Positions 1 to 7,313 of a DNA stretch of 25,395 bases are shown here, one piece after another (the stretch's first letter is position 1; every line of letters starts with the position of its first letter). The stretch covers positions 1-25,395 of the forward strand of contig JBBRDQ010000051.1 of NCBI GenBank assembly GCA_038203695.1, read 5' to 3'. This DNA is from M3007 sp038203695. GTDB taxonomy: Bacteria > Bacteroidota > Bacteroidia > Chitinophagales > Saprospiraceae. Under the pieces are notes generated by a model that was not told where the DNA came from, did not search any database, and worked only from the letters and a program-made list of their open reading frames with translations. Made by a program: the position numbers and the translations under genes.

Positions 1-1290
1 CACGGGGATGTCTGTTACGGCGGTTTGCAGCGGGTATTTATGGAAAAAGTCAACGGAGATTACCAGGGCTGTGTATTCCGTTTTAGCCAGGGCCTGGAAG
101 CCGGTACGCACCGCCTCGTGTGGGGGCCGGATGGTGCCTTGTATGTCGGTGGCATCGGCAATCCGGGCAACTGGAGCCAACAGGGCAAACTCTGGTATGG
201 ATTGCAGCGGCTTAAATACAATGGCAAATCCGTGTTTGAAATGCTGGCCGTGCGCGCTAAAACCAATGGGCTGGAAATTGAATTTACCGAGCCATTGCCC
301 GAAGGCAGCGGCTGGGACCCGGCAAATTATGAAGTCAAACAATGGTGGTATAAACCGACCGCCAATTACGGCGGACCCAAAATGGATGAAGAAGGGCTGA
401 GCGTCGCCTCGGCCAGTGTCTCGGCCGATCGTAAAAAGGTGTTCCTGGAAATTCCCAATTTGAAAACGCAGCACGTGGTCTACCTGCGTCTGCACGGATT
501 GCCGATCAGCGAACTCAACCATGAAATCTGGACAACGGAAACCTGGTACACCCTCAATGCGATTCCACAAAATACCTTCGGCGAAAAAACGGTGCGCCCG
601 GTTTATACACCGCCCGTAGATAATACCCTGACTGAAAAGGAAAAAGCCGTCGGCTGGAAATTGCTTTTTGACGGCCAAAGTACGCAGGGCTGGCACACCT
701 ACGGTAAAACGAGTATCGGAACCTCCTGGATCGTGAATGATAACGCGCTGCATTTAGACGCCAAAACCGATCCGAATGGTAATTGGCAATCCGCCGACGG
801 TGGGGACATTCTCACGGCGGATGAATATGGCGATTTTGAATTGACCCTCGACTGGAAAATCGGCGCCTGCGGCAATTCCGGCATTATCTACAACATTGTC
901 GAAGACCCGGCCAAGTATCAGTATCCCTGGTTGACCGGCCTGGAAATGCAAGTGCTGGACAATACGTGTCACCCGGATGCAAGGATTCCCAAACACCGCG
1001 CCGGCGATTTGTACGATCTGATCGAATGCAAATACGTGACGGTACGCCCTGCCGGTGAATGGAATCAGATTCGACTGGTTAGCAAAGGCGGTAAGGTGGA
1101 ACAATGGCAGAACAACCGCAAGGTGGTAGCATTTACCTTGTTCACCCCGGAGTTTGCCAAACTCATAGCTGGCAGCAAATTCCGCGATATGCCCGATTTT
1201 GGAAAAGCGCGTAAAGGACGCATTGCCTTACAGGATCATGGTAATCTGGTGTGGTATAAAAATATCAAAATCCGCGAACTAAAGGATTGA
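1..1290 (+). CDS. Beta-propeller (sugar dehydrogenase-like) + DUF1080 protein, 3' part
   Basis: The frame is open from base 1 to a TGA, so the 5' end lies outside the window. About 429 codons remain. The first ~60 codons (phrases such as FRFSQGLEAG and LVWGPDGALYVGGIG) resemble the last blades of PQQ-dependent sugar dehydrogenase-like beta-propellers. A middle segment (codons ~80-190) looks like the beta-rich linker found after such propellers. From about codon 215 (GWKLLFDGQ...GWH) to the end the sequence matches the DUF1080 / 3-keto-disaccharide hydrolase family, a concanavalin-like fold, with the typical TADEYGDFELTLDWKIG stretch and the closing IALQDHGNLVWYKNIKIREL. Such proteins are usually exported and act on sugars or glycosides; substrate and reaction cannot be read here. 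Domain calls are from family memory. No signal peptide is visible because the N-terminus is missing. Confidence 0.85.
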   Translation, partial: HGDVCYGGLQRVFMEKVNGDYQGCVFRFSQGLEAGTHRLVWGPDGALYVGGIGNPGNWSQQGKLWYGLQRLKYNGKSVFEMLAVRAKTNGLEIEFTEPLPEGSGWDPANYEVKQWWYKPTANYGGPKMDEEGLSVASASVSADRKKVFLEIPNLKTQHVVYLRLHGLPISELNHEIWTTETWYTLNAIPQNTFGEKTVRPVYTPPVDNTLTEKEKAVGWKLLFDGQSTQGWHTYGKTSIGTSWIVNDNALHLDAKTDPNGNWQSADGGDILTADEYGDFELTLDWKIGACGNSGIIYNIVEDPAKYQYPWLTGLEMQVLDNTCHPDARIPKHRAGDLYDLIECKYVTVRPAGEWNQIRLVSKGGKVEQWQNNRKVVAFTLFTPEFAKLIAGSKFRDMPDFGKARKGRIALQDHGNLVWYKNIKIRELKD

Positions 1291-1306
1291 GGGCGTGCGG
1301 TAAGAT

Positions 1307-1355
1307 TGTAAAGCATAATGGCCGCCTGTACAACAGACGGCCATTATGCTTTACA
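1307..1355 (+). terminator. Strong hairpin, probable terminator of the DUF1080 gene
   Basis: The arms 1307-1324 and 1338-1355 are perfectly complementary over 18 bp. An inner 4-bp stem (CTGT at 1326-1329 with ACAG at 1333-1336) follows a single mismatch, leaving a 3-nt loop. It begins 16 nt after the TGA of the preceding gene. There is no T-run after it, so it is not a classic intrinsic terminator; it could act as a structural or factor-assisted terminator, or protect the 3' end. Confidence 0.55.
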
Positions 1356-1412
1356 GGCAGGAGCAATGCACGGGGGTTAAAACTTACCAACCTTGATTCT
1401 GTCTAACCCAAT

Positions 1413-1478
1413 AAAAAAAAGCCGCCGAAGACATAACGTCTCGACGGCTAATAAACCCCAAAAAACCAAATGAAAACT
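1413..1478 (-). ncRNA. Candidate small RNA, about 65 nt
   Basis: Read on the minus strand, an exact TAnnTTTG element (TATCTTTG, 1490-1483) is followed about 35 nt later by a GC-rich hairpin (arms 1449-1438 and 1432-1420, loop 1437-1433, one mismatch and one bulge) and then eight T residues (1420-1413). This is a complete promoter-to-intrinsic-terminator unit with no gene inside and none on that strand immediately downstream. The 5' end is inferred from the usual -7 to start spacing. No known RNA family was recognised. The plus-strand reading has no T-run after the hairpin, so the orientation is reasonably clear. It could instead be a stray terminator. Confidence 0.4.
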
Positions 1479-1482
1479 GGGA

Positions 1483-1490
1483 CAAAGATA
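1483..1490 (-). promoter_or_regulatory. -7 element for the candidate small RNA
   Basis: The minus strand reads TATCTTTG, an exact match to the Bacteroidota -7 consensus TAnnTTTG. A TTTG lies upstream at 1507-1504, but the 13-nt gap is shorter than the usual 17-23. Six fixed bases occur by chance about a dozen times in both strands of a window this size, so support comes mainly from the terminator that follows. Confidence 0.4.
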
Positions 1491-1601
1491 AGTGATTTAA
1501 AATCAAATTGTCACCACTAGAATTGTCATGGTTTTGTCAGGAAAGCGTACGCGCTATTATTGTACAAATGTCTACTTTGTGGCTGCCCGACACAATAAAT
1601 A

Positions 1602-1623
1602 TGGATTGATTTAAGTCAATCCA
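1602..1623. other. Perfect 8-bp dyad, possible operator
   Basis: TGGATTGA (1602-1609) and TCAATCCA (1616-1623) are exact reverse complements around a 6-nt centre. The dyad lies about 45 nt upstream of the -33 box of the promoter for the gene at 1699. It could be a binding site for a dimeric regulator or a small hairpin; the sequence does not decide. Confidence 0.3.
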
Positions 1624-1666
1624 GGTTCTTTAATATTTTGATTTGACGAAAACCAATTTGCTTAAA

Positions 1667-1694
1667 TTGTCCAACTATACAATTGTTACCTTTG
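1667..1694 (+). promoter_or_regulatory. Bacteroidota promoter with leaderless spacing
   Basis: TTG at 1667-1669, a 17-nt gap, then TACCTTTG at 1687-1694, an exact TAnnTTTG. Only four bases separate the -7 element from the ATG at 1699. With the usual start a few bases downstream of -7, the transcript would begin at or next to the AUG, so the mRNA is predicted to be leaderless. Confidence 0.65.
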
Positions 1695-1698
1695 CTAC

Positions 1699-2055
1699 AT
1701 GGAAAACTGGGAACTGGATTTTGAATGGCTGCGGGTGCAGCATATCGTAAAAGACGCCATGCGTCAGGAAACATTACCCGAATTGAATATGGTATTGTTC
1801 CTCATTGGTATTCAGGAATTAGGTCGCTGGAAAAAAACGTTTACCAAAGAAGAGAAACAGGATTTGATGCATATCGCTGTCTGTCAATTACTTAGTTATG
1901 AAGGTTACTTCGAATTTGCCGGCCGAGATGCCGATGGCTGGCCGCATTTCAAGCAAGTGCTGGAGATGCCCGCACAGGGTCTTACCAATCAGGAACGGCT
2001 TTTAAAAATCAATGCCGTGCGATACTTTAAAGAGCTCGACGATAACAAGGTGTAG
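1699..2055 (+). CDS. Conserved hypothetical protein, 118 aa
   Basis: This is a soluble, acidic and largely helical protein of 118 residues with no signal peptide or membrane segment. The central part (LNMVLFLIGIQELGRW, residues ~29-45) is a hydrophobic helix followed by a basic patch (KKTFTKEEKQDLMHIA). I have an impression of similar uncharacterised proteins in Bacteroidota but know no function. The ATG at 1699 is chosen because the frame has a stop at 1663-1665 and no other ATG before it, and because the promoter ends four bases upstream. There is no Shine-Dalgarno site, consistent with a leaderless message. The next gene starts about 105 nt downstream on the same strand, so co-transcription is possible. 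Confidence 0.8.
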   Translation: MENWELDFEWLRVQHIVKDAMRQETLPELNMVLFLIGIQELGRWKKTFTKEEKQDLMHIAVCQLLSYEGYFEFAGRDADGWPHFKQVLEMPAQGLTNQERLLKINAVRYFKELDDNKV

Positions 2056-2161
2056 CAGGCCCTTTGAAAAGTAAAATCTTTTTGTGCATTCCTGCGTTTG
2101 CCGAATAGACCCTTTGTCTTTTCGGATAAAACCTGCAATTTTTACGCAAAATACTGGCACC

Positions 2162-5100
2162 ATGAGCACCACACTACGACCGTTCTTTTTTCTTTTCTTG
2201 TTGATATTTGTCTGCGCTGAATCCTCTGCACAGACGACTTCTCAAACATCTTTCGGTAAAAACCGGGTGCAGTACCATAATAAGTTCGACGGTTGGCAGC
2301 TCTATGAAACGGCCAATTTTGTGACCTACTGGTTTGGTGATGCGCGTAACATCGCTCAATCTGCCTTGCAAACTGCCGAACTTGACTTTGCGGGGGTGCA
2401 GCAAATGCTGGAACACCAGATGTCGGATAAAATCGAAATGCTGGTGTTCAGTGACATTACCGATCTGAAACAAAGTAATATCGGGGAAGACGATGTATTT
2501 ATGCTGCGCGCCGGTGAGACCAAAGTGGTCGGTAATAAAGTCTTCGTTTATTTTGACGGCGATCACCTGCATTTGCGCGCACAGATCCGAGAGGGCGTGG
2601 CTGGCGTATTATTGAACGCCATGCTTTTTGGCGCTAATATTCAGGAGATTGTCCAGAATGCGGTCTTGCTGAATCTGCCGGGCTGGTATACCAACGGACT
2701 TACGGCCTACTGCGGGGAGGAGTGGAATCCGGTGCTTGACAATGAACTGCGCAACGTCCTGCAATCCGGTAAATACAACACCTTTGATAAATTAGCCAAA
2801 GACAATCCGCGACTGGCAGGCCATGCTTTCTGGTATTACATCAGCCTGCATTATGGCCCCGGCACAGTTAGCAACCTGCTTTACCTCACCCGCATTAACC
2901 GCAGTATCGACGCCGGTTTTTTATACGTTCTGGGCAATGGATATCGCATTACCACCGCTAATATGCTCGATTATTATCGCAAGCGGTATCGCGGAGAAGG
3001 AGCAGTGACGCAAATGCCCGAAGCAAGTACGCAGGTTGCGGTGAAAAACAAGAAAAAATTACCGCTCAGCCAACTAAAAATTAGTCCTGACGGGCTGCGC
3101 ATCGCCTATGTAAGCAATGATATTGGTAAATGGCGGGTCTACGTCCAGGATTTCGCCACCGGTAAACGGAAACGCATCCTGAAAGGCGGCTCGCGCAATG
3201 CCCTGCAAGCCACCGATTATAATTATCCATTGATCGCCTGGAACCCCGATAATCAGCGTCTGGGCGTGTTGTACGAACGGCGCGACGTCGGCCATCTCGT
3301 GCAAATCGACCTTAAAACCAATAAAAAAGCCTCGGAAATCCTATCGCCGGAATACCAACGCGTATTTAGCATGGATTATATGAACCCGGGCGAACTGGTC
3401 CTTTCGGCGATGTCGAAGGGGTATACCGACTTATTTCGGTACCGGATCAGCAATCGCCAGACAGTGCGCATCACCCAGGATTTCTGGGACGATCTGGATG
3501 CCTCTTATACGGTACTCGATGGCCGGCGCGGTATCCTTTTTGCCAGCAACCGCACCGGTGATACACTTGCCGTAGAGCGGCTGGATACTATTTTGCCACT
3601 CGGCCACTTTGATGTTTTCTTTTTCGACCTGGACAATTCGGGCGCTGAATTACAGCGTATTACCAACACCCCTTTATTTGACGAACGGCTGCCAGTCGGT
3701 CTGGATAGCAGTCATTTCACTTTTGTCAGTGACGCAAATGGCATTTCCAATCGCCAGGTAGGATTCTTAGAAACCTACACGGCTTATAACCAAGCAATTA
3801 TCTATTTGAAAGAAGGCGGAGAAGCCAGGGCTTTAGACCTGACCCGCCCGGGTGAATGGCCCATTAAAAAAGCCATGTTATTCCTGGTGCCACTGGATAC
3901 CGTGTTGAAGAATATTGATTCGCTTAAAATAGACAGTATCCGTTTTTCGCCGGTATTCAAAAAACGCCCGCGCACCTGGAACCAAACTAATTACGATCAG
4001 AATATTACCCAGCAACATGTAGCGCCGCGCGTCGGGCGTTTAGTGCAGGCAGTGCCAAGGGGCGAAAAGACCTTATTTTACACCGAAAAGATAGCTCCGG
4101 AAACCATTAAGGGCGCACGCATTACCCGTTACCGGGAGTTAACGCTGCGCAATGCGGGCCAACCCATTCCACCGCCGCCGCCTTTACCACTGGTGCCTAA
4201 AACCAGTGATACACTTTCGAGGAGTGACGAAAGGATACTTCGTTCGGACCAGGATACGGTCGTCGTAGTGCAGCCAGGCTGGTTGTTTCAGGTACCGGAA
4301 TATTTATCTGCGCCCGCACCCGCTGCTCCGCAAGTGCCACGGGCACCCACCAAGCCGGTTATAGAGGAAATCGTCATGGAGGCACCGGCCGATTCTGTAA
4401 CTCCTGCGCCGCGCAATGAATTTAAGGCCACTAAACCGCTGATCGAATTTGGCAAGCAAAACGCGATCATACGTTTTAATCCGCCCCAAATTCAGTCGTA
4501 TCGGCTGCGTTTCCGTACCGACTACATATCCACGACGATGGATAATAATCTGTTGTTCGAAGGCCTGGAACGTTATGACTCTCCGCAGGACCGGTTGCGC
4601 ACGCCGCCGCCCGGGATTTTATTAAAGGCTAATTTTAAAGACTTGCTGGAAGACTACGTTATTGAAGCGGGGTTCCGTTTGCCAACAACTTTTAACGGCA
4701 TGGAATACTACTTGTGGTTTGATGATAAAAAACGCCGGCTGGATCGCCGCATGTTGCTGTATCGCCGCACTGTGATCAATAATGTGGCGCGTAACCCCAT
4801 CCCGCCGGCCTTTCTTTCGCCGGATTATCAGGAGCGCACCAACACATTGATGGCACAATATGAACTGCGTTATCCGTTGGATGTTTTCACCAGTCTGCGC
4901 GCTACCGGTTCGCTGCGCCAGGACCGCAGTTATGCGCTGAGCAGCGACCCGGTGACGCTGGAAATACCTTCATATTCCGAACAGCGCGCCTCCTTACGAC
5001 TCGCCGCTATTTTCGATAATACGGTCGATGTAGATTTAAATCTGAAAACAGGTACCCGGGCTAAAGTATGGGTGGAAGCCGTCAAACGCTTTGAATTCAA

Positions 5101-5764
5101 TACCGACCCTACCTGGAAATTGAAACTGAATTCCGGATTCATGACGGTCATCGGCTGGGATGGCCGACATTACCAGATGCTGGACCGACGGTCGATCCTG
5201 GCCCTGCGGCTGGCCGGAGCCACTTCATTTGGCTCGGAACGGATGTTGTATGTTCTGGGTGGCGTAGACAATTGGTTGTTCCCGAAATTCAATGGTAATA
5301 TTCCATTGCCCCAGGACGACGGATTTGCCTACCAATCGCTGGCGACCAATGTGCGCGGATTCAATCAGAATATTCGCAATGGCAGTTCGTATGCCCTGGT
5401 CAACGCGGAATTGCGGGTGCCAATCTTTAAATATTTCTCCAATAAACCGGTCATGGGCAATTTCTGGCGCAATTTCCAGCTTGTCGGGTTCTTCGACACG
5501 GGTACCGCGTGGCAGGGCATCAGTCCCTATCGCGGCGACAACCCTACCAATACCGTGATTCTACCCGCACCGACCAACCCGCCGTCTACCAGTCCGGTGA
5601 CTGTGAAGGTTAATTATTTTCGCGATCCACTGGTCGCCGGGTATGGCGTTGGGGTGCGGACCGTATTATTCGGTATGTATCTGCGCGCTGATTATGCGTG
5701 GGGGATTGAAACTAAAGTTGTTCAGAAACCGGTGCTGCATTTGGCACTGGGAACGGATTTTTAA
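2162..5764 (+). CDS. Outer-membrane protein: degenerate peptidase-MA-like domain, TolB-like propeller, Omp85-like barrel
   Basis: 1200 aa. Residues 1-24 form a signal peptide ending in SSAQ. Residues ~35-270 look like a peptidase-MA (gluzincin) domain. Where HExxH is expected the sequence reads IREGVAGVLL (142-151), and the usual P-x-W-x-x-E-G-L motif reads LPGWYTNGL (172-180), so both zinc histidines and the third ligand appear lost. Residues ~300-620 contain TolB/PD40-type propeller repeats (LKISPDGLRIAYVS, LIAWNPDNQRLGVLY). A Pro-rich linker (~residues 680-770) leads to a C-terminal beta-barrel (~780-1200) carrying VRGF at 1064-1067, the loop-6 motif of Omp85 proteins, and ending in Phe. 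The ATG at 2162 is preferred over a GTG at 2084 because it gives a proper signal peptide. The role is unknown; outer-membrane assembly or anchoring is an inference from architecture. Confidence 0.8.
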   Translation: MSTTLRPFFFLFLLIFVCAESSAQTTSQTSFGKNRVQYHNKFDGWQLYETANFVTYWFGDARNIAQSALQTAELDFAGVQQMLEHQMSDKIEMLVFSDITDLKQSNIGEDDVFMLRAGETKVVGNKVFVYFDGDHLHLRAQIREGVAGVLLNAMLFGANIQEIVQNAVLLNLPGWYTNGLTAYCGEEWNPVLDNELRNVLQSGKYNTFDKLAKDNPRLAGHAFWYYISLHYGPGTVSNLLYLTRINRSIDAGFLYVLGNGYRITTANMLDYYRKRYRGEGAVTQMPEASTQVAVKNKKKLPLSQLKISPDGLRIAYVSNDIGKWRVYVQDFATGKRKRILKGGSRNALQATDYNYPLIAWNPDNQRLGVLYERRDVGHLVQIDLKTNKKASEILSPEYQRVFSMDYMNPGELVLSAMSKGYTDLFRYRISNRQTVRITQDFWDDLDASYTVLDGRRGILFASNRTGDTLAVERLDTILPLGHFDVFFFDLDNSGAELQRITNTPLFDERLPVGLDSSHFTFVSDANGISNRQVGFLETYTAYNQAIIYLKEGGEARALDLTRPGEWPIKKAMLFLVPLDTVLKNIDSLKIDSIRFSPVFKKRPRTWNQTNYDQNITQQHVAPRVGRLVQAVPRGEKTLFYTEKIAPETIKGARITRYRELTLRNAGQPIPPPPPLPLVPKTSDTLSRSDERILRSDQDTVVVVQPGWLFQVPEYLSAPAPAAPQVPRAPTKPVIEEIVMEAPADSVTPAPRNEFKATKPLIEFGKQNAIIRFNPPQIQSYRLRFRTDYISTTMDNNLLFEGLERYDSPQDRLRTPPPGILLKANFKDLLEDYVIEAGFRLPTTFNGMEYYLWFDDKKRRLDRRMLLYRRTVINNVARNPIPPAFLSPDYQERTNTLMAQYELRYPLDVFTSLRATGSLRQDRSYALSSDPVTLEIPSYSEQRASLRLAAIFDNTVDVDLNLKTGTRAKVWVEAVKRFEFNTDPTWKLKLNSGFMTVIGWDGRHYQMLDRRSILALRLAGATSFGSERMLYVLGGVDNWLFPKFNGNIPLPQDDGFAYQSLATNVRGFNQNIRNGSSYALVNAELRVPIFKYFSNKPVMGNFWRNFQLVGFFDTGTAWQGISPYRGDNPTNTVILPAPTNPPSTSPVTVKVNYFRDPLVAGYGVGVRTVLFGMYLRADYAWGIETKVVQKPVLHLALGTDF

Positions 5765-5772
5765 AATCGCGG

Positions 5773-5815
5773 ATTTGAGGCGTCGAGTCCATCCAATCTA
5801 CTCGATTCCTCAAAT
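5773..5815. terminator. Hairpin between convergent genes
   Basis: ATTTGAGG (5773-5780) pairs with CCTCAAAT (5808-5815), and TCGAGT (5783-5788) pairs with ACTCGA (5800-5805), with a 2x2 internal mismatch and an 11-nt loop. It starts 9 nt after the stop of the barrel gene and lies 77 nt beyond the stop of lpxH on the opposite strand, so it may serve both. There is no clear T-run. Confidence 0.45.
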
Positions 5816-5891
5816 TCCCGAATCCTGACACCGTTCCTTACAGGGTGTGGTAACGGAAAAAATCTGTTTCATCCGTTCTCTAATCCAGCCG

Positions 5892-6692
5892 CTATGGGGA
5901 ATCCAATTCCTCCTTCCGGCGATTCGTAACCACCTGCCCTTCCGGGTTTTCAAAAAACGCGATGTGCAGGTCGTTTCCATCGAAAACGGCATAGGACGTC
6001 GCCCACATCCATTCGCCCAGATTAATATAGCGGCTCTTGCCGTTGGGTAGTTGCCAGTCGACCGGCAAATGCCGATGTCCGAAGACAAAATAGTCGGGTT
6101 CGATCCCCTGCGAGATTTTACGGAGGCAGTATTGGAGTAGCCATTCCTGTGCCTCGCCGAGCCAGGCTTTTTCGGCAGCCGGTGTGGCCGCGCGGCTTTT
6201 TTGCGAAAAGAAATTGGCCAGCCGGGTGCCGATATCAGGATGTAACCAGCGAAACAGCCATTGGGAAAACGGGTGTATGAAAACCTTTTTCATGCGTTTA
6301 TAACCGAGATCGCCGGGACCGAGTCCATCGCCGTGGCCGATGAAAAATTGTTTTCCGGCGATGTTTATCTGCATCGGTTTGCGATACACGGGAATGCCGA
6401 ACTCTTCCTCAAAATAACCGAACATCCACAGATCGTGGTTGCCGATAAATAGATAAATGGGAATACCAGCGTCGCGTAATGCGGCTAATTTGCCAAAAAT
6501 ACGGCTGAATCCTTTCGGAATGACCGTTTTGTATTCAAACCAAAATTCAAAAAAATCTCCGACGATATAGATGGCTTCCGCTTGCGGCGCTGCTTCATCG
6601 AGCCAGCGCACCAGTTGTTGCTCCCGCGCTTTGGTAGATAATTTAGCGGCGGTGCCGAGATGAAAATCAGAGAGGAAAAACGTCTTTTTCAA
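5892..6692 (-). CDS. lpxH: UDP-2,3-diacylglucosamine diphosphatase (LpxH family)
   Basis: This 266-aa calcineurin-like metallophosphoesterase cleaves UDP-2,3-diacylglucosamine to lipid X and UMP at the cytoplasmic face of the inner membrane, the fourth step of lipid A synthesis. All metal-binding blocks are present: D9-x-H11 in SDFHLG, D46 in GDFFEFW, G84-N85-H86-D87, H120 in GHGD and H206-x-H208 in GHRH. Length fits the family. The only in-frame start near the conserved N-terminus is a TTG at 6692, because a TAA lies four codons upstream. There are no other lipid A genes nearby. The upstream neighbour on this strand ends at 6794 and is separated by an intrinsic terminator, so lpxH is likely transcribed alone; no clear promoter was found. 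Confidence 0.88.
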   Translation of the reverse strand: MKKTFFLSDFHLGTAAKLSTKAREQQLVRWLDEAAPQAEAIYIVGDFFEFWFEYKTVIPKGFSRIFGKLAALRDAGIPIYLFIGNHDLWMFGYFEEEFGIPVYRKPMQINIAGKQFFIGHGDGLGPGDLGYKRMKKVFIHPFSQWLFRWLHPDIGTRLANFFSQKSRAATPAAEKAWLGEAQEWLLQYCLRKISQGIEPDYFVFGHRHLPVDWQLPNGKSRYINLGEWMWATSYAVFDGNDLHIAFFENPEGQVVTNRRKEELDSP

Positions 6693-6731
6693 ATGGAGAA
6701 GTTATTTTGACACCATTCCTGAATTGGAAAT

Positions 6732-6772
6732 AAAAAATCGGCTGCTCCAGGACAGGAAACAGCCGATTTTTT
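6732..6772 (-). terminator. Intrinsic terminator of the Cys-rich protein gene
   Basis: The 13-bp arms 6732-6744 and 6760-6772 are exact reverse complements (A6-TCGGCTG and CAGCCGA-T6) around a 15-nt loop. On the minus strand the hairpin lies 22 nt after the stop codon at 6794 and ends in six T residues. The symmetric A/T tracts would let it work in both directions. Confidence 0.85.
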
Positions 6773-6793
6773 GATCGTTGTAACAATCGGATA

Positions 6794-7219
6794 CTATTGG
6801 TTGGTTTCAACGCGTGCTTCTCCGGCACATGCTTTGCCACTTTCTTTACCAGCGCAGCAAGCCTTTTTCTCACCAGCCGAGCAAGCGCCGCCTTTTTTTA
6901 CCATCTCTGCTTTGTCACCGGCAGTCATCGTTCTAGGGGCCACATTGATGTTGACGAATTTGTTAGTGCTTTCGTCATACTGTACGCTTACGAAACGCAC
7001 ATTACCCTGTTGATCGGCTTCTTTGCGAACGAAAGCAACGGTGCCATCTTCGGCTTGGCGTTTTTCAATCGATGGATCAGATGTAGCAGCAGTAGAGGCT
7101 TTCGAACAGCCTGCGTTGGCCATACCGGCTTTGCAACATTGTGCACTGGCAACTGCGATGCTCAACATAATGAACAATGGCAATAAGAACATTACTTTTT
7201 TCATGATACGAAATTTCAT
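6794..7219 (-). CDS. Small secreted Cys-rich protein, unknown function
   Basis: 141 aa from the ATG at 7219; a second ATG at 7204 (MKKVMF...) is equally plausible and would shorten it by five residues. A basic start and hydrophobic core ending in VASAQ form a signal peptide. The mature protein begins with Cys-Cys and has two cysteine clusters: CCKAG...GC near the N-terminus and CSAGEKKACCAGKESGKAC near the C-terminus, seven Cys in all. Between them is a ~60-residue beta-prone segment (GTVAFVRKEADQQGNVRFVSVQYDE). No lipobox is present. The clustered Cys and Lys could bind metal or form disulfides, but I recognise no family. It has its own -7 element and its own terminator, so it is a single-gene unit. 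Confidence 0.7.
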   Translation of the reverse strand: MKFRIMKKVMFLLPLFIMLSIAVASAQCCKAGMANAGCSKASTAATSDPSIEKRQAEDGTVAFVRKEADQQGNVRFVSVQYDESTNKFVNINVAPRTMTAGDKAEMVKKGGACSAGEKKACCAGKESGKACAGEARVETNQ

Positions 7220-7248
7220 TTTTAGTTTAAAAATCAATAAAAGGAACT

Positions 7249-7256
7249 CAAATGTA
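7249..7256 (-). promoter_or_regulatory. -7 element for the Cys-rich protein gene
   Basis: The minus strand reads TACATTTG, an exact TAnnTTTG match, 29 nt upstream of the ATG at 7219 (predicted leader about 24 nt). No TTG lies at the usual -33 distance. Confidence 0.5.
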
Positions 7257-7313
7257 CGGCAATGCCCACAATTATCCTACTATTTGGGTAAGCCTTAACA
7301 TTGTCTGCAACGA

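Larger units (their letters stand above)
1291..1698. other. 408-nt gene-free region with regulatory structure
   Basis: I find no convincing coding sequence between the DUF1080 gene and the small protein gene at 1699. From left to right the region holds a very strong hairpin (1307-1355), a minus-strand terminator-like hairpin with a U-run (1413-1449) and a matching minus-strand -7 element (1483-1490) that could bound a small RNA, a perfect 8-bp dyad (1602-1623), and a plus-strand promoter next to the start codon of the next gene. Each is listed separately. Confidence 0.6.

Noticed and set aside
2084..2161. GTG start 26 codons upstream for the Omp85-like protein
   Set aside because: It would place a non-signal-like segment ahead of a clear signal peptide starting at the ATG 2162.
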